In this document: piece by piece, positions 1 through 11,966 of the stretch | Layout of the letters: each line of letters starts with the position of its first letter | How positions within the stretch are numbered: position 1 is the stretch's first letter | Source: Cantharellus purpuraceus | Taxonomy: Eukaryota; Basidiomycota; Agaricomycetes; Cantharellales; Hydnaceae | Direction of reading: 5' to 3' | Length of the DNA: 64,000 bases | Assembly (NCBI GenBank): GCA_025174535.1 | Contig: JALBUN010000009.1 | Span: forward strand, 62,001-126,000 | Position numbers and translations under genes: made by a program | The notes under the pieces: generated by a model | Database searches by the model: none | Told to the model about the DNA's origin: nothing | Seen by the model: only the letters and a program-made list of their open reading frames with translations

Positions 1-2577
1 GGAATGAGACCACCAATGCCTCACATCCTCAAAGCATACCCCAAATAGAAGGGGTTTGCAAATCTACCAGGGAGCCATGCAGAGCTGATTGAAACCAAGC
101 AGGTTAGGCTGATAAGGTGGCATTTGCAGAGTTTGCTCTCCCACTGTCTCCACTGCTGGATCCTGTTCAGATGAGCTTCCCACTGCTGTCACATGGCAGT
201 TCATGCATTTTGTTCTAAGGCTTCCCATGGTAGTGTCATCAGTTCTTTTTGGTTGCAGTACGTGCTCCCACTGAAGTTTGGATAGGCTCTCTTGGTCCTG
301 AAGGTTTGAGGGAAGTGTCCCTTCTTCATCAAATATCACATGTCAGCTGTAGAAAACCTTCTGTGTCTTGACATCCAGAAGCTTGTATGCTTTCTTCCCA
401 AGGGTATATCCAAGCATTATACTCTTCCTCCCTTTTTTGCTGAATTTTCCAATCCATTTTTCCTTAGGGATGAGTATGTATGCTATGCAACCAAATGGGT
501 GGAAAAAGGTACAGTTGAAACTGCGATTGAAGAGTTTTTCATAAGGTGTTTGGCTATGGATCCCTGATGCAGGGCTTCAGCCAATTAAGTAGCATGCTGT
601 CAACATGGCTTCTGCCCAGAAACTTTTTGGAAGCTTTGATTTGATTAACATGGTAGTTGCCTTGTTCACAAGCGATCAGTTCATGCACTCTGCAATTCCA
701 TTGGACTCTGGGGTATCTGCAGCTGTAGTCTCATGTATCACGCCTTCAGTGCATAATAGTTCCTCAAAGCTGTTGCTGCAGTATTCTCCTCTGCCGTCTG
801 TGCACAAGAAATCAATGAAGTTTTGTGAGAAATGTATGTGGCCAATTTCTTTATTGAAGAATGCTTCTACATCCCTTTTCCATTGACTGTAGATGGTCTG
901 CACCTCTGCCTTCTTTTTCATGAAGATATATCCATGGGAAATGACTGTACTTGCAGATGAATGTAATCCAGTATTGGTGTCCCCCTTGGGACATAGGTGT
1001 GATCGGTCCACCCACATCAGAGTGTATGACCTGGAGTGGACATTTTGCATTCTTGTGCACTGAAGGCTTGAACGGTAGTTTCTTAGCCTTTCCAAGGGTG
1101 CATGGTTCACAGAATTTAAAGTGTCCAGTGATGGCTTTGATGTCCCATAGCTGTCCCCATTGTACCATGTTCTCAGTCTTCCAATTCTGGTATGTCCCAT
1201 GCATTGGTGGAGTATGTTTGCATCAATTGATAGGTTTGCATGTTCTGGATGGACAACTGGTGTTGTGTTCAAATGGTAAAGCCCTCATTTATGCAATGCT
1301 TTCATTATGACATTATTTCCCTTTTTTATGTGGCATGCTTGGTGTTTAAATTTCACTGAGAGGCCAGCATGGTCCAGTTTGTTTACTGAAACAAGTGATA
1401 AGGAGAAACTTGGGACCAGGAGAACATTGGACAGAAAGATGTTGTATGTTTCTTCATTGACCTTGCTTACAAGTTTCACATTGCCTGTTCCAACCACTTC
1501 AACTGATTGTACCATGCATGGTGGTTGAATGGGCTTGTAACTTCCTGGAATGAGCCACTCTTGGTGAGGGACCATATGCGTGGATGCTCCTGAGCCTATC
1601 AGGATGTCACGTTTAGCATGTGCAGATCCAGACACAAGATAAGTGAGAATGTGTTTCTTTTGGCTTCTAGATGAGTGTACTTTTGCAAGTTGAGCATGCT
1701 CATCATCTGAGCTGCTTGAAGATAAAGAGAACAAGTGTGAACCATCACTACTATCGGTGGTTTAACCTGCTTTATGTGCCTTCTTGCACTTGCTTTGTCC
1801 CTTCTTCTTCACCTTTCCTTTTCTACTCTCCTTTTCCTTTTTGTGACTTTTCATCCTGCATTCACTTGTTGTGTGTGAGCAATCACCATGTAGTTCACAT
1901 CATTTGCTTTTGTCAGCCTTTTGAGCCTTGAGAGTGGATTCAGAGTTTGCTGGTGCAGGGTTATTGCCCAAGCACATCACTTTGGCTGTGAGATGCAATT
2001 CAACCATGGCAAACAATACTTTTGCATTTGGTGTCAGTGAGTTTAGCACCAATGATTTGAACATCTCCCATGTCATGTCTGATGGGAGGGAGTGCAGAAG
2101 AAGGAATGCCAGGAACTCATTGTCAATCCCCTTTTTCATTGTGGTGAGTTGATGTTTTGCCAAGTGGATTGTGGCTATGTGTGCATTAATTTGGGAGGTC
2201 CCATCCCACCATGCATTCATCAACTCAACATAAGTGTAGAAGGTGTTTATCCCAACATTGGTTTTCATGTGAATTTCAACAATGCGTTCGAGGAGCTTCT
2301 TCGATGTGCCTTCATCATGGACTTTGAGTAGTATCCAATTGGAAATATGCTTGGTGATGATACCATGTGCTTTTGCATCTTGTAGCTCCCAGCTGTCACC
2401 TGTGGGTGTCATGGTAGTGGCACCTGCCACTGGAGGTGGTGGTTTCAGTTCAGATCCATCTGCCACACTGTAGACTTTTTCCTTTTGGAGTTTTGCTCTT
2501 ATCTGCAGCTTCCAGATTTGCTAGTTCTCTGGGCCTTGAAGAACTGGGCAGTTTGTGGTTGAATCAGGTATAGTCAT
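1..2577 (-). pseudogene. Ty1/copia gag-pol remnant (copy C1), runs off the left edge
   Basis: Read on the minus strand. A UBN2-type Gag starts with ATG at 2577 and has an in-frame TAG at 2521-2523. It is followed by a CX2C-type zinc-knuckle remnant near 1870. The protease motif near 1600 reads GSGAS where the family has DSGAS, so the catalytic Asp is lost. A gag-pre-integrase region and an integrase core (DGRGEY; TPESNGIAE) occupy about 680-1290, split over two frames. The linker before reverse transcriptase (VIFDEEG) lies near 320. Reverse transcriptase and RNase H would lie left of base 1. Frameshifts and stops show the copy is dead. The copia assignment rests on the order Gag-PR-IN before RT. 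Confidence 0.85.
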
Positions 2578-2642
2578 GTTTCATGAGGGTGTGCCATCTG
2601 GTTGAAAAAAACTTTTTTTTTTTGGGTTGCTTCTAAGCACCA

Positions 2643-2657
2643 CTGGGGCTCATAACC
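2643..2657 (-). other. Primer-binding-site-like sequence of copia C1
   Basis: The minus strand reads GGTTATGAGCCCCAG, 66 nt upstream of the C1 Gag start. The same block, with one change, follows the 5' LTR of copia C2 at 34895. This conserved position just after an LTR end marks it as the probable tRNA primer site. The tRNA was not identified. Confidence 0.55.
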
Positions 2658-2869
2658 TAATAAAACCAGATAGCAATGCCTTGTGTTAGGATCCCTAAAT
2701 TGAAGTAGCATTCAGAGTGAAGTGTATGATTGGAACACTTTTTACGGCTTATTGGCTCTAGGATAATCATTTGTTGTTTGTCCTTGTTTACATAAGTATA
2801 GTATGTAGCAACTCAGGTGTCATATCTCTATTTCTTTTACATGGCTGAAAGCTATGCTCACTCCCTGCC
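2658..2869 (-). repeat. Probable LTR remnant of copia C1
   Basis: No coding frame is visible. By position, just beyond the primer-binding-like block on the minus strand, this should be the 5' LTR of C1. Its outer boundary is not visible because a solo LTR is inserted at 2870. Confidence 0.35.
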
Positions 2870-3274
2870 TGTATGGGAACTGGTTTTCCCTTAAAAAAGA
2901 TCTTGTTTAAAGTCCCGAAACTGTACAATTTCACTTCATGGCCTTAAAATATCAGCATATATGTGCTCTTGATTCAGGGCCAGTTAAATATTCTCTATTT
3001 TTTCATATTTTTTTCAGGATTTTTCCATGCAGAAATGATTCCACAAACTTATTGTCCTGCTGGGCAAAGCTTTGGACCCACATGGACCCACAAACCTTTG
3101 CAGATGTCAGCAGCTTCAAAGTCAGCAGAGTCACCTGATCTACTGACTCATTTTTGATCACATGACTCATTTCAATCTCTGACCCAATCTGATCACCACT
3201 GCCAGTAAATTCTTAATATCTTGGCAACCACAGCTCCTCCTGACTCCATTTTTGGTGGAGATCAATAGAAGCTG
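2870..3274 (+). repeat. Solo LTR, family B, left part
   Basis: Begins TGTATGGGAACTGG. It aligns along its length with the reverse complement of the solo LTRs ending at 36921 and 42722. The 5 bases before it are CTGCC, and CTGCC follows the right part at 29041, so this is one solo LTR with a target duplication. The 24.6-kb GypC element separates the two parts. The last bases AGCTG are the GypC target site. Confidence 0.85.
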
Positions 3275-3808
3275 TGTTACGCACTAGGTCCAATTGGGGG
3301 TCAGAGATTGGGTTGGAGTTTTGGTTGGAGGTTTGGTCAGAGTCGGAGAAGGAGTTGGTTATGTCGTGGGGGTTGGGACTTGGCTTCAGCTTATGTGCTG
3401 CACCCTCACTAATACCAGTGTCTGAGATTTCGGAGATGGAGTACAACTTAGAGAGTTGGGATTGGACTTAGGAACTAGGTGTGATTTGATATTCAAACTG
3501 GGGAATGAAGTCCCCAGTCGGGCAACTTAAATACATATTTGAAATCTAATAATAATTACTCCGATGATGGGTCTCCAAGGCCAACGGCCTTACATGAGTA
3601 TGTCCGAGTCCAATGGGGACAGATGTCCGGGTTCCTATGGTGATGCTGATGCATCAATCAGAACCGGAGACGGATGGGTGGAATTGGTGGTGACAATCGG
3701 ACAGGTAGATGGAGATGTGGCGGTTTCCAAATGGAGTATAGATTTCATATGTGCGGGGATCTGAGGGATCAGATGGGGATCTGGGCGTTAATGAATATAG
3801 TCATCACA
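3275..3808 (-). repeat. GypC 3' LTR (family C), 534 bp
   Basis: Starts TGTTACGCACTAGG and ends TCATCACA, with TG/CA termini. It matches the fragmented copy at 10139 onward and the solo LTR at 43870-44392. A purine-rich stretch (AATGGAGAGATA on the minus strand) lies just outside at 3809-3822 and fits a polypurine tract, which sets the element's minus orientation. Confidence 0.88.
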
Positions 3809-3910
3809 GTATCTCTCCATTTAAGGCCGAGTCCCTGAGGCCTCATGTCCGTGGATTGAATAGGTGAGATGATTGGGCACGGTCGGAGTTATACTGGGGG
3901 TCTGGAGACA

Positions 3911-3919
3911 TATAAAAGG
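3911..3919 (+). promoter_or_regulatory. TATA box of the GypC antisense gene
   Basis: TATAAAAGG lies 36 nt upstream of the ATG at 3947, in plus orientation, opposite to gag-pol. It sits just beyond the family C LTR, so either this core promoter or the LTR could drive the antisense gene. Confidence 0.55.
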
Positions 3920-3946
3920 AGGGGCATGATTGAGGTCTTATTCTCA

Positions 3947-5559
3947 ATGATGTCAAACCCTTTGGCAAGCATGAGTGTGGCCAAGCTTGAGCAGTTGCTC
4001 TTGGCCTGACAGAAGGAAGAGGAAGAGGAGCGGAGACGGAAAGAGGAGGAGGAAGCAGAATGGAGATGGAAGGAGGAGGAGGAGGCGGAACGGAGATGGA
4101 AGGAGGAGGAGCGGAGATGGAAAGAGGCAGCAGAGACGGAACGGAGAAGGAAAGAGGAGGAAGCAAAGGCCGGGAGAGCCCACAGGGTCAAGGAACTTGT
4201 GGCTGCGATGGAGGCCACGAGACTGAAGGAAGTGGAGGAGCAGGCACACGAGCTAGAAGCCGCCATGGAGGTAGAGGAGGAGGTGACTGGGGCAGGGGCG
4301 ACCAACCACCCAGGAAGTCTGAGTGTGCCAATACGGACAGGCACCCCCAAGGTCGCCATCATCTCTGTTACGCAGATGGAGACAACTCGTCCGACAACTG
4401 TCAATGCGGTGGACTTGCCGTTACGTCTGCAGGCATGGCCATTATTTGGGTTGGGTGCGGCTGAGGAAGATGAAGCGGCAGAGGCAGAGAGGGTGGAGGT
4501 GGAGGTGGATCCCGATGCCAATATGGAGCTCGATGCAAATGCAGAGCCCAAGGCGGTTGTGGATGTCGGGACAGATGCGGAGCCAGATCTGACTTCGAAT
4601 TGTTACGAGGAGATGGCTTGGGTAGCCACGGTCAAGGCTCGCAAAAGAGCGGAGCTCTATGCTGCTACCACCAAGAAGAATCTTGACGTTGCGGTCTTTT
4701 CATTGAAGGCGTACCCGAGTGCTGATATGAAGAAGCGGGAGGTGGATTGGAGGGTCATATGGTGCAAGGTGGAGAGTCACGTGTTGGCGACCCATAGGAA
4801 GGAGCTGTGTGTTGCTAGGTCAGCAATCCAGCTTCGCAAGTGCGAGATGGAGAAGGTGGCGGCAGAACAGCAGGACAAGGAGGAGGAGAGGGAACACTTG
4901 GAGGCCACAGTGAGAAGGGGCGGACCACCCAAGGCTCTGGCTCCAGCAGAGCCATTTGGTGGGCCTGGTGTAACTTGCGACTTGTGTCGTGATGCGGGTG
5001 TGGAGTGTGTGTGGCCTACCAGCCCAACTCGCCGCCTTCAGTCCTGTGATCGTTGTTGGGGTTGGAAAGGAGGGTGTAGGATCAATGGAAAGTTTGATCC
5101 CTGGAGTTGGAGCATCAAGCCCTGACTAGTGGTACAAGGAGGGGCGGAGAAACAGAAGGTCATCTGACCAAAAAGCAGCGGACAGAGATGGGTGCTGTGG
5201 CAGCTGGGGGTAGCGGTGTTGGGTCAGAAGGGGCAATGACTGGTGCAGGTACAGGGCACATCTCTGCGCCCAACAGTACTGTGGGCCAGCTTATCTGGCT
5301 GGTTAACCTGCAGTCAGAGCACCTCTGGCGGACGGAGAGGTTACTAGAGGACTTGGTGAAGATGATGAAATGGAAGGAGGTTCTGGAGGGTCAGCGGACA
5401 GCCGAGTTACGTCGGCTGTGGAAGTTCATGGCCCCTTTGGATGAGGATTCAGACATGGGGGATGAGAAAGATTGGGTGTCGGATGTAGAGAGTGATGATG
5501 AGTTGGAGATGGAGCCTGAGGTAGATAAGGGGAAGGGGAAAAGGAAACGCAATGTATAA
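3947..5559 (+). pseudogene. GypC antisense accessory gene: charged coiled coil plus cysteine cluster
   Basis: Runs opposite to gag-pol, between the pol end and the 3' LTR. From ATG 3947 the frame continues to 5125, with one in-frame TGA at 4007-4009 (before CAG; an Arg CGA would fit). Order: a short N-terminus, about 60 residues of Glu/Arg/Lys/Trp-rich coiled coil, an acidic middle, a helical stretch with many Lys/Glu, then cysteines spaced CDLCRDAGVEC and, 18 residues on, CDRCWGWKGGC. The cluster resembles a fungal Zn2Cys6 DNA-binding cluster but with altered spacing. Near 5110 the frame shifts and continues as an acidic C-terminus ending in GKGKRKRNV at 5559. I infer a former DNA- or Gag-binding protein. 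Similar proteins are, from memory, numerous in Agaricomycete genomes. The function is unknown. Confidence 0.7.
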
Positions 5560-5711
5560 AAAATGAAAATGAAAATGATTATAAATTTTGGAGCAGAGAA
5601 AAATGAGGCGGAGTGATTCCTTTGGAGTTTTTTGGGCGGGCTTGTAATTTCCCTTGTGACTTGTAATAAAATGACGATGCAAAATAATAGAATTAGCATT
5701 AGCAATGGGAC

Positions 5712-8700
5712 TTAAAGATTCATAAGAGGGCCAGGTTTGTCTGGATAAGTGGAGTGAAAGTTGGAGATGGATTCGGATGCATGATCGAGTTTGGACATGG
5801 AGATCCATGAGGACTCTTCATTGGTGCCTTCATATCCAGTCCATTTGACTAAGTACTGGAGCTTGCACTTGTATTGATGGTCAATCTTCAAGTCCAGGAT
5901 CTCAGATATCTCATATTCGTTATCTCCTTCGATGATGATTGGGGGAGGTGGGGGTTGTGTATGACCGGAGATCTTGTTCGTAGTAGCAGGTTCGAGCATT
6001 GATGTATGGAAGACCGGATGAACTGCTCAGAAGTGGTCGGGGAGGCAGAGGGTGAAGGACCTGCTGCCTGTGCAAGCAATGACCCTCATAAGGACCTAAG
6101 TGTTTCTTGGAGAGTTTCTTCGATGGATGGGCGGTCTGGAAATGTTTGGCCTTAATGAATACTTTGTCTCCGATTTGCAGGTCCAGAGCCGGAATGTGGC
6201 GTCGGTCTGTGGAGACTTGATATTGTTTCTGGGCATCGGAGATGGTTTCTCAGAGATGTTGGTGTAGTTGATCGAGGTCGGTTACGAATTGGCGGGCTTT
6301 GGTGGAGGTGAGTTCCTTCTCAGGGTGGATGGAGATGTTTGGATGATAGCCTTTATTAGCAAAGAACGGAGAGATGCCAGTCGTCGTGTTTGGAGTGTTG
6401 TTGTAGGCAAACTCTGCGATCGAAAGTAGATCAGCCCAGTTGTCTTGTTGATAGTTACAATAGATTTGGAGATATTGCTCCAGGGACTGATTCATTCGTT
6501 CTGTTTGTCTGTCTCCTTCAGGATGGTATCCGGAGGTGAAATGAAGCTTCATGTCGAGAGCCTTTCCTAATGTGCAGAAGAAGGAGGACATGAACTCTGA
6601 GCCCCAATCGGATGTGACATGCAATGGGACTCTGTGTTTAGAGAATACATGGAGAATGAACAGTTTAGCTAGTGAGGCAGAGGTGATGGTGTCACGCATC
6701 GGAATGAATAGTGACTGTTTAGTGAACCTGTCGACAATTACGAGTATGGTGTCATATCCAAGCAATGGGGGGAGCTTCTCTATGAAATCCATGGAGATGG
6801 AGTTCCATGGTTGCTCTGGGACTGGAAGTTGCTTAAGTGTTCTGTAGGGTTTGTGCCTTTGCGATTTTGAGCACATACACATGGTGCAGGAGTTACAGTA
6901 GTGTTGGATGTATTCTTGCATTTTTGGCTATATGTAGTCTTGTCGGATCAATCCTTGTGTGCGATTTTGCCCAAAATGGCCCGAGATTGGGTGATCATGA
7001 TAATACTGCAAAACTCGGAGTCGGAGACCGTTGGCATTGGGGACATATATCCGGTTGTTGTGTTGGAGGTGAGTGACCATTTCAGATCAGAAGGGTTGTC
7101 CAAGTGTTTAACTGCAATAGGATCGGATTGGAGTGATGAGCAGATGTCAGAGCGGAGTTGGTTGATGTCCATAATGATGACAGCTCGGAGGGTGGGAGTC
7201 AAGAGGGTGGATGCTCATAGAGATGATGCCAGCTGCTCATTAGTAAACACAGGACGAAAGTTGTGTGGGTTTACAGTGGCATAGTCGCTATTCCCCTCTT
7301 TAGGGTAGACGTCTCAGCGTCTAGTTAATGCGTCAGGCTTTGCTCCAAGTCGACCTGGATGGAAATGGATAACAAGATTGAACTGAGATAGGTATTTGGA
7401 CCATCAGACTTGTCTTCGGGTGAGTAGTTTCATTGTGGAGAAGTATTCCAAGTTTTTGTGGTCAGTTATGATGTCCACCAGATCGGAGGGGCCTTCAAGG
7501 TAGTGTCTCCATATCCGGAAGGCTTCATATATGGCAAGGAGCTCTTTGTCATGGACGTCATAGTTCAGTTTGGGGGGTGTAAATGTATGCAAGTGAAAAG
7601 CAATCGGATGGACTTGTCCGTCATCCAGAGAGATGATGGACAGGATCGCAGCAAGTGCATAGTCGGAGGCATCGGTCTCTAATAGGATAGGAATGTCTGG
7701 AACCCAATGAGTCAGTATCAGAGCAGAAGTAAAGGCCCTTTTCAAGGTCTCAAAGCTCTGTCTGCATTTGTCAGTGAAATTCCATTGGGTACCCTTCCTA
7801 GTAAGTCAGGTGAGCAGAACAGTGATATTGGAGTAGCTGTGAATGAAGCGGCAGTAGAGGTTGGCGAACCCCAGGAAGGACTGTACATCTTTGACTTTCC
7901 ACGGTTCCGGCCATTCCTGTATGGCTTTGATTTTGTCATCGGACATTGTCAGTCCTGCCGGGGAGAGGATATAGCCTAGGTATTTGACCGAGTCGGAGTG
8001 GAATTTGCATTTGTCAGTGTGGGCGAAAAGGCCATGTTTTCGGAGACATCAGAGTACCTCTCGGACATGTGTCTGATGTTCTTCTTCATTGTCTGAATAT
8101 ACCAAAATGTTGTCTAAGTAAATGAGGACGGTCACATTGAGGAGGTCGGCGAAGGTATCATTCATGAACCTCTGGAAGGTGGCTGGAGCATTGGTTAGTC
8201 CAAAGGGCATGACGCACCACTCGAAAGATCCATATTGTGTGTGGAAAGTTGTTTTCCATTCATCACCTTCTCGGATGCAGACTAGATGGTAGGCATGTTG
8301 GAGATCTATTTTGGAATAGATCTTATCTTTTCGAGGACTCTCGAGTAGGTCTGCGGTGCAGGGCATTGGGTATTGGTCTTTCTTGGTGATCTTTTTGAGT
8401 CCCTGGAAGTCGACGCATAGATGGAGTGATCTGTCCTTTTTGCGGACAAATAGGACTGGAGTGCCATGGGGCGATAGGGATGGGTGGATGAAGCCTGTGG
8501 CCAAGTTCTCATCTATGAATGTTCAGAGAGCCAGTAGCTCTTTTTGGGATAGCGAGTAGATAGGGCCAAGCAGAGGGGTGGAGTTGTCATCCAGTTCAAT
8601 CTTGAGATCATATGGTCGGTGTTCTGCTAGGGAGTCGGCTTTAGACTTGCTGAACATGTTGGTGAACTCATGATACTCCTTAGGAACCATAGATAGGTCC

Positions 8701-10061
8701 GGTGGAGTTGATCGGGTGGAATGAGTGGCAAGGGATATTGGATCGGAGAGGTGAACCTGGAATGTGTGAGAACCATCCAGTTTGCTTAGTCTGGCAAAGA
8801 CCATAGCGTCCACTATTGATATGAACGGCGGGGTAGACAGAGTATCTATCGGAGTGGAGTCAGCGGAGGCGGAAGATAGTTTTGCACCTAAAGTTCCTGG
8901 TGACATTGGGAATGACACAGCCTGTACTGGAGTAGAACCAGAGTCAATTAATGCTTGGATAGTGGTATTGGGAATGGAGTCGGAGTAGATGAGGAGGGTA
9001 AGGGAGTTGGAGTGGGAAAGAGTGGATGCATTCAGGCAGACCTCGTTTGTCATACAGGGAGTACCAACGCAACCCTCAGCCCGTATGGAGGCTATAGGAC
9101 AGAGGTTGTTGTCCATGCGGCACTGGTGTTCCTGCTGGGTAAGTTTTCCATCCTTCCCCAGCTTGGTGGAGAGGTCCGGAGTACTCTTGCAAGCTCCAGA
9201 GTTATTGCTGGTGCTGGAGTTGTTCTGACTGGAACCAGAAGCGGCAGCGTTACCAGTATTTGATTTCTGGCCTGAGTTGGCGGTGGTCCTCTTATTGGAG
9301 CCCTTGTTGGACTTTGGGGTCTTGTCCGATGATTTGTCCAATTTGTTGTTAGCTGAATTTTTGTGGGAGACCTCGGATTGACGTTCCCAATAACGGGCGT
9401 CGATGGATTGGGCAAGTTTGCAAAGGGTAACCAAAGTATCTGGCTTACCGACACGTGATATCTCATCCTTGATGTGGGATGGGAGTCCAACGTAAAATTG
9501 GTGTCAGAGTGCAGCATCACCCCATTGGACTTTTGGGGCTAGCTGCTGGAAACTCACAATGTATTTTGCAATTTTGTGATTTTCCTTCATCTGAAGTCGA
9601 TCGAGTTCATTCTCGGCATCGGCCTTGGGGTTGTAAGGACCGAAATTGGTCTGAAGTTCGGAGATGAAGTGAGAGTAGTCTTCTGACCATATCAGGTCAT
9701 CAGAGTCGTCCATGAGTGCTGGCTCAAAGTAGTCCAGTGCGATGCCCTTGAGATAGGACATGGCGAAGGTGACCTTCACCCAATTGGAAGTGAATGCGTC
9801 GGGGCAGTTGTGTAAATTCAACTGGCATTGCACCAAGAACGGCTGGAGCTTTCATGGATTGGAGCCATTGAAGGGGTCAGGTTCTTGGACCTTGGTCTGG
9901 GACTTAGGGGCTTGTGGGTTACGGATGCTGCTGGCGAGCAGGCAGATGGCTTGCACCGGATTTGGAGAGGGCGGGGTGTCGTCTTCTTCATTGACGGCCT
10001 CTATGTGGTCCATTGGTTCTTCAATGACCTCGGGGATGGTGTCGATGCTGGGAGCGGGCAC
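5712..10061 (-). pseudogene. GypC gag-pol (Ty3/gypsy with chromodomain), decayed
   Basis: Minus-strand order: Gag N-terminus from ATG 10061; Gag core 9504-9836; Ser/Asn-rich Gag C-terminus 9000-9500; protease with IDSGST near 8950; reverse transcriptase 7960-8520 with YLDN in place of YLDD, so one catalytic Asp is lost; RNase H 7404-7745 (ETDASDYA, DHKNLEYF); integrase 6250-6960 with its DDE residues visible; chromodomain 5712-5945 (LVKWTGYEGTNEESSW). In-frame stops at about 9850, 9508, 8523, 7410, 7310, 7215 and 6930 are all explained by C-to-T or G-to-A changes, mostly CGA to TGA. The domain order RT-RH-IN-chromodomain assigns it to chromovirus-type Ty3/gypsy. It cannot encode a working polyprotein. 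Confidence 0.9.
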
Positions 10062-10138
10062 CTCGATGGTTCATGTGCATTCAGAATTGGCAGTGGATCA
10101 TGGCATTGGTAGGAGTGAGTATGGCAGTTCAAATATAC

Positions 10139-10234
10139 TGTTACCCACTAGGTCCGATTGGGGGTCAGAGATTGGGTTGGAGTTTTGGTCAGAGGTTTGG
10201 TTGGAGTTGGAGTTGGAGTTGGTTACATCGTGGG
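10139..10234 (-). repeat. GypC 5' LTR, fragment 1
   Basis: Starts TGTTACCCACTAGGTCCG, matching the LTR at 3275. It is interrupted at the GTGGG target site by Gyp1 and resumes at 21958. Confidence 0.88.
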
Positions 10235-11668
10235 TGTATGGGAATCACCTTTTCCCTATCAAATTCCATTTATGCAGCACCAATGTGCTATTCTTTGCTT
10301 TTCCATTCCTAAATATCAGCATATATTTGATGCTTGTACCTGGAATGGACTTATTCAAATATTCTTTATTTTTCCATATTTTTCTGGGAATATTCCATGC
10401 AGAACTCGGCCCAGAATCATTTATTTCTGCTGTGCTACAGTTGTGGACCCATAGGCGCCCACAAACCTTCGCGCAGCCGGCTCTCCCCTTTTGGACCAGG
10501 CATTTGGCCTCAATTCAAGCTCAGATGTCTCTGATCAATAAATATTCTGTAACTTAACAACCACAGCCTCTCAGGGCACTATTTTCCGTGGAGATCATCA
10601 CATGACATGTGGCTATCCATGGCTGTCCAAACCAGTGCAGAAAACAGGGTGGACACCCTTCTTTTTGCCTGATCAGTGCCTAGCTCAGGGATCAGATCAG
10701 CTGATGGGTGATCAAATCAGGTGATTGCCTTGCAATATTCTACCCCTTTCCATAACATTCTAGCTGTTTCCTTCTATTATTAGATAGAACTTTCCAGAAC
10801 CATTATTCAGCTCCTGATCAGTGTTAGTGCTGTGATCAGATCCTGTGATTGGCTTGGAATATTCTACCCCTTTCTTCCACCTTCCACAACCTTCCAGTAG
10901 CTTCCATCTATTAATAGGTAGAATATTCCAGAACCATTAGTCAGCCCCTGTAAATACAATATATAAGGAGGCCATTCTGCCTCTGAAAGAATAACATATA
11001 TCATCATATTCTACCCATCTTCTGCACACCAGTGTGACTAGAGTGACATACAGTGTCATCCTCTATCTCAGTAACTGTTGATTACCAGTTCAAGGATCTT
11101 TTACAGTTGTGTAACTGTACTTGATTGCACTCGAAGTAGTGATATTCCTGCTTTGGGCGTGAGTGTAGTATCTGCCTCACGTGACTACGAATCTACAGGG
11201 TGAGATTGTCTGTCGATAGTCCTGCCATTAGTGCTCTTGTTTAAGTAACTAGTGTGTACTGCCTTTGCAGAGCATTAGAAGCTTGAACTCGTGTGAAGCA
11301 GTTGCTAGACTACTTCACACATCGCTGTTACCCGCTTCTGAGTGCCACTGGTTGGACGGTTGGATTCATCCACCTACTTCCTTTAGCCTCTAAGTGCATT
11401 CCCCTCTTTTTGGAATATCTGGACCCCTAAGCGTCCGTGAACTCTAGACTCTGGAAGTCTTATTCATTTCTTGCTGCTAAGAAACGTATTACCTTTCTGC
11501 GTATAGTCTGCATTGACCAATACAAAGGATTGTAACCAAAGTACAAACGTTAAATCGTTTCTGGAGTTGTGCTGCAGCAGGGTTTGATATTCTTCTCAGC
11601 TGTTCATTCACGGAATTGTGGTGATTTAGAGTTTGCCCTAACACCATAATTTTGCGGGTTCCAAAACA
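10235..11668 (+). repeat. Gyp1 5' LTR (family A)
   Basis: 1434 bp, TG...CA. A TATA motif (ATATATAAGG, about 10969-10978) precedes a stretch conserved in families A and B, so it probably marks the U3/R region. The first ~700 bp differ strongly from family B, whereas the last ~700 bp are close to it. Confidence 0.93.
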
Positions 11669-11670
11669 TT

Positions 11671-11688
11671 TGGTGGACGCTCTGGGAA
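11671..11688 (+). other. Gyp1 primer-binding site
   Basis: TGGTGGACGCTCTGGGAA begins 2 nt after the LTR. TGG pairs with the CCA end of a tRNA, as expected for minus-strand priming. I could not assign the tRNA. Confidence 0.6.
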
Positions 11689-11966
11689 TTGCTTAAGCAG
11701 TGTCTAGAGTGTAGATTCTAAGCACCATTGCAGATATAACCCGACCTTCTATCACTAAGTCTTTACTCAATATAGTTTCTCGTAATCTGGAACAAACCGA
11801 TTTGGAATTTCCAGAAGACAAGTTCTATAGTCACACTCGTCTGCCCTCCTCCTCTAATCCTAACTCTCCTCTTTATCTAAACCCTTATCCAACACCAACT
11901 CATATACAAACTCGTTTTGAATCATATCGACCTCGTGACAAGTTGACCTCATTCAAGCTGAGCAAC

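Noticed and set aside
605..1310. Plus-strand frames of 93-119 codons
   Set aside because: They overlap the copia integrase on the minus strand, whose motifs are clear.
3843..4551. Ser/Pro-rich minus-strand frames up to 220 codons
   Set aside because: They are the complement of the purine-rich coiled-coil stretch of the antisense gene and have no independent support.
9760..10557. 265-codon plus-strand frame
   Set aside because: It runs across the GypC Gag complement, the LTR C border and into the Gyp1 LTR, so it is a chance frame.
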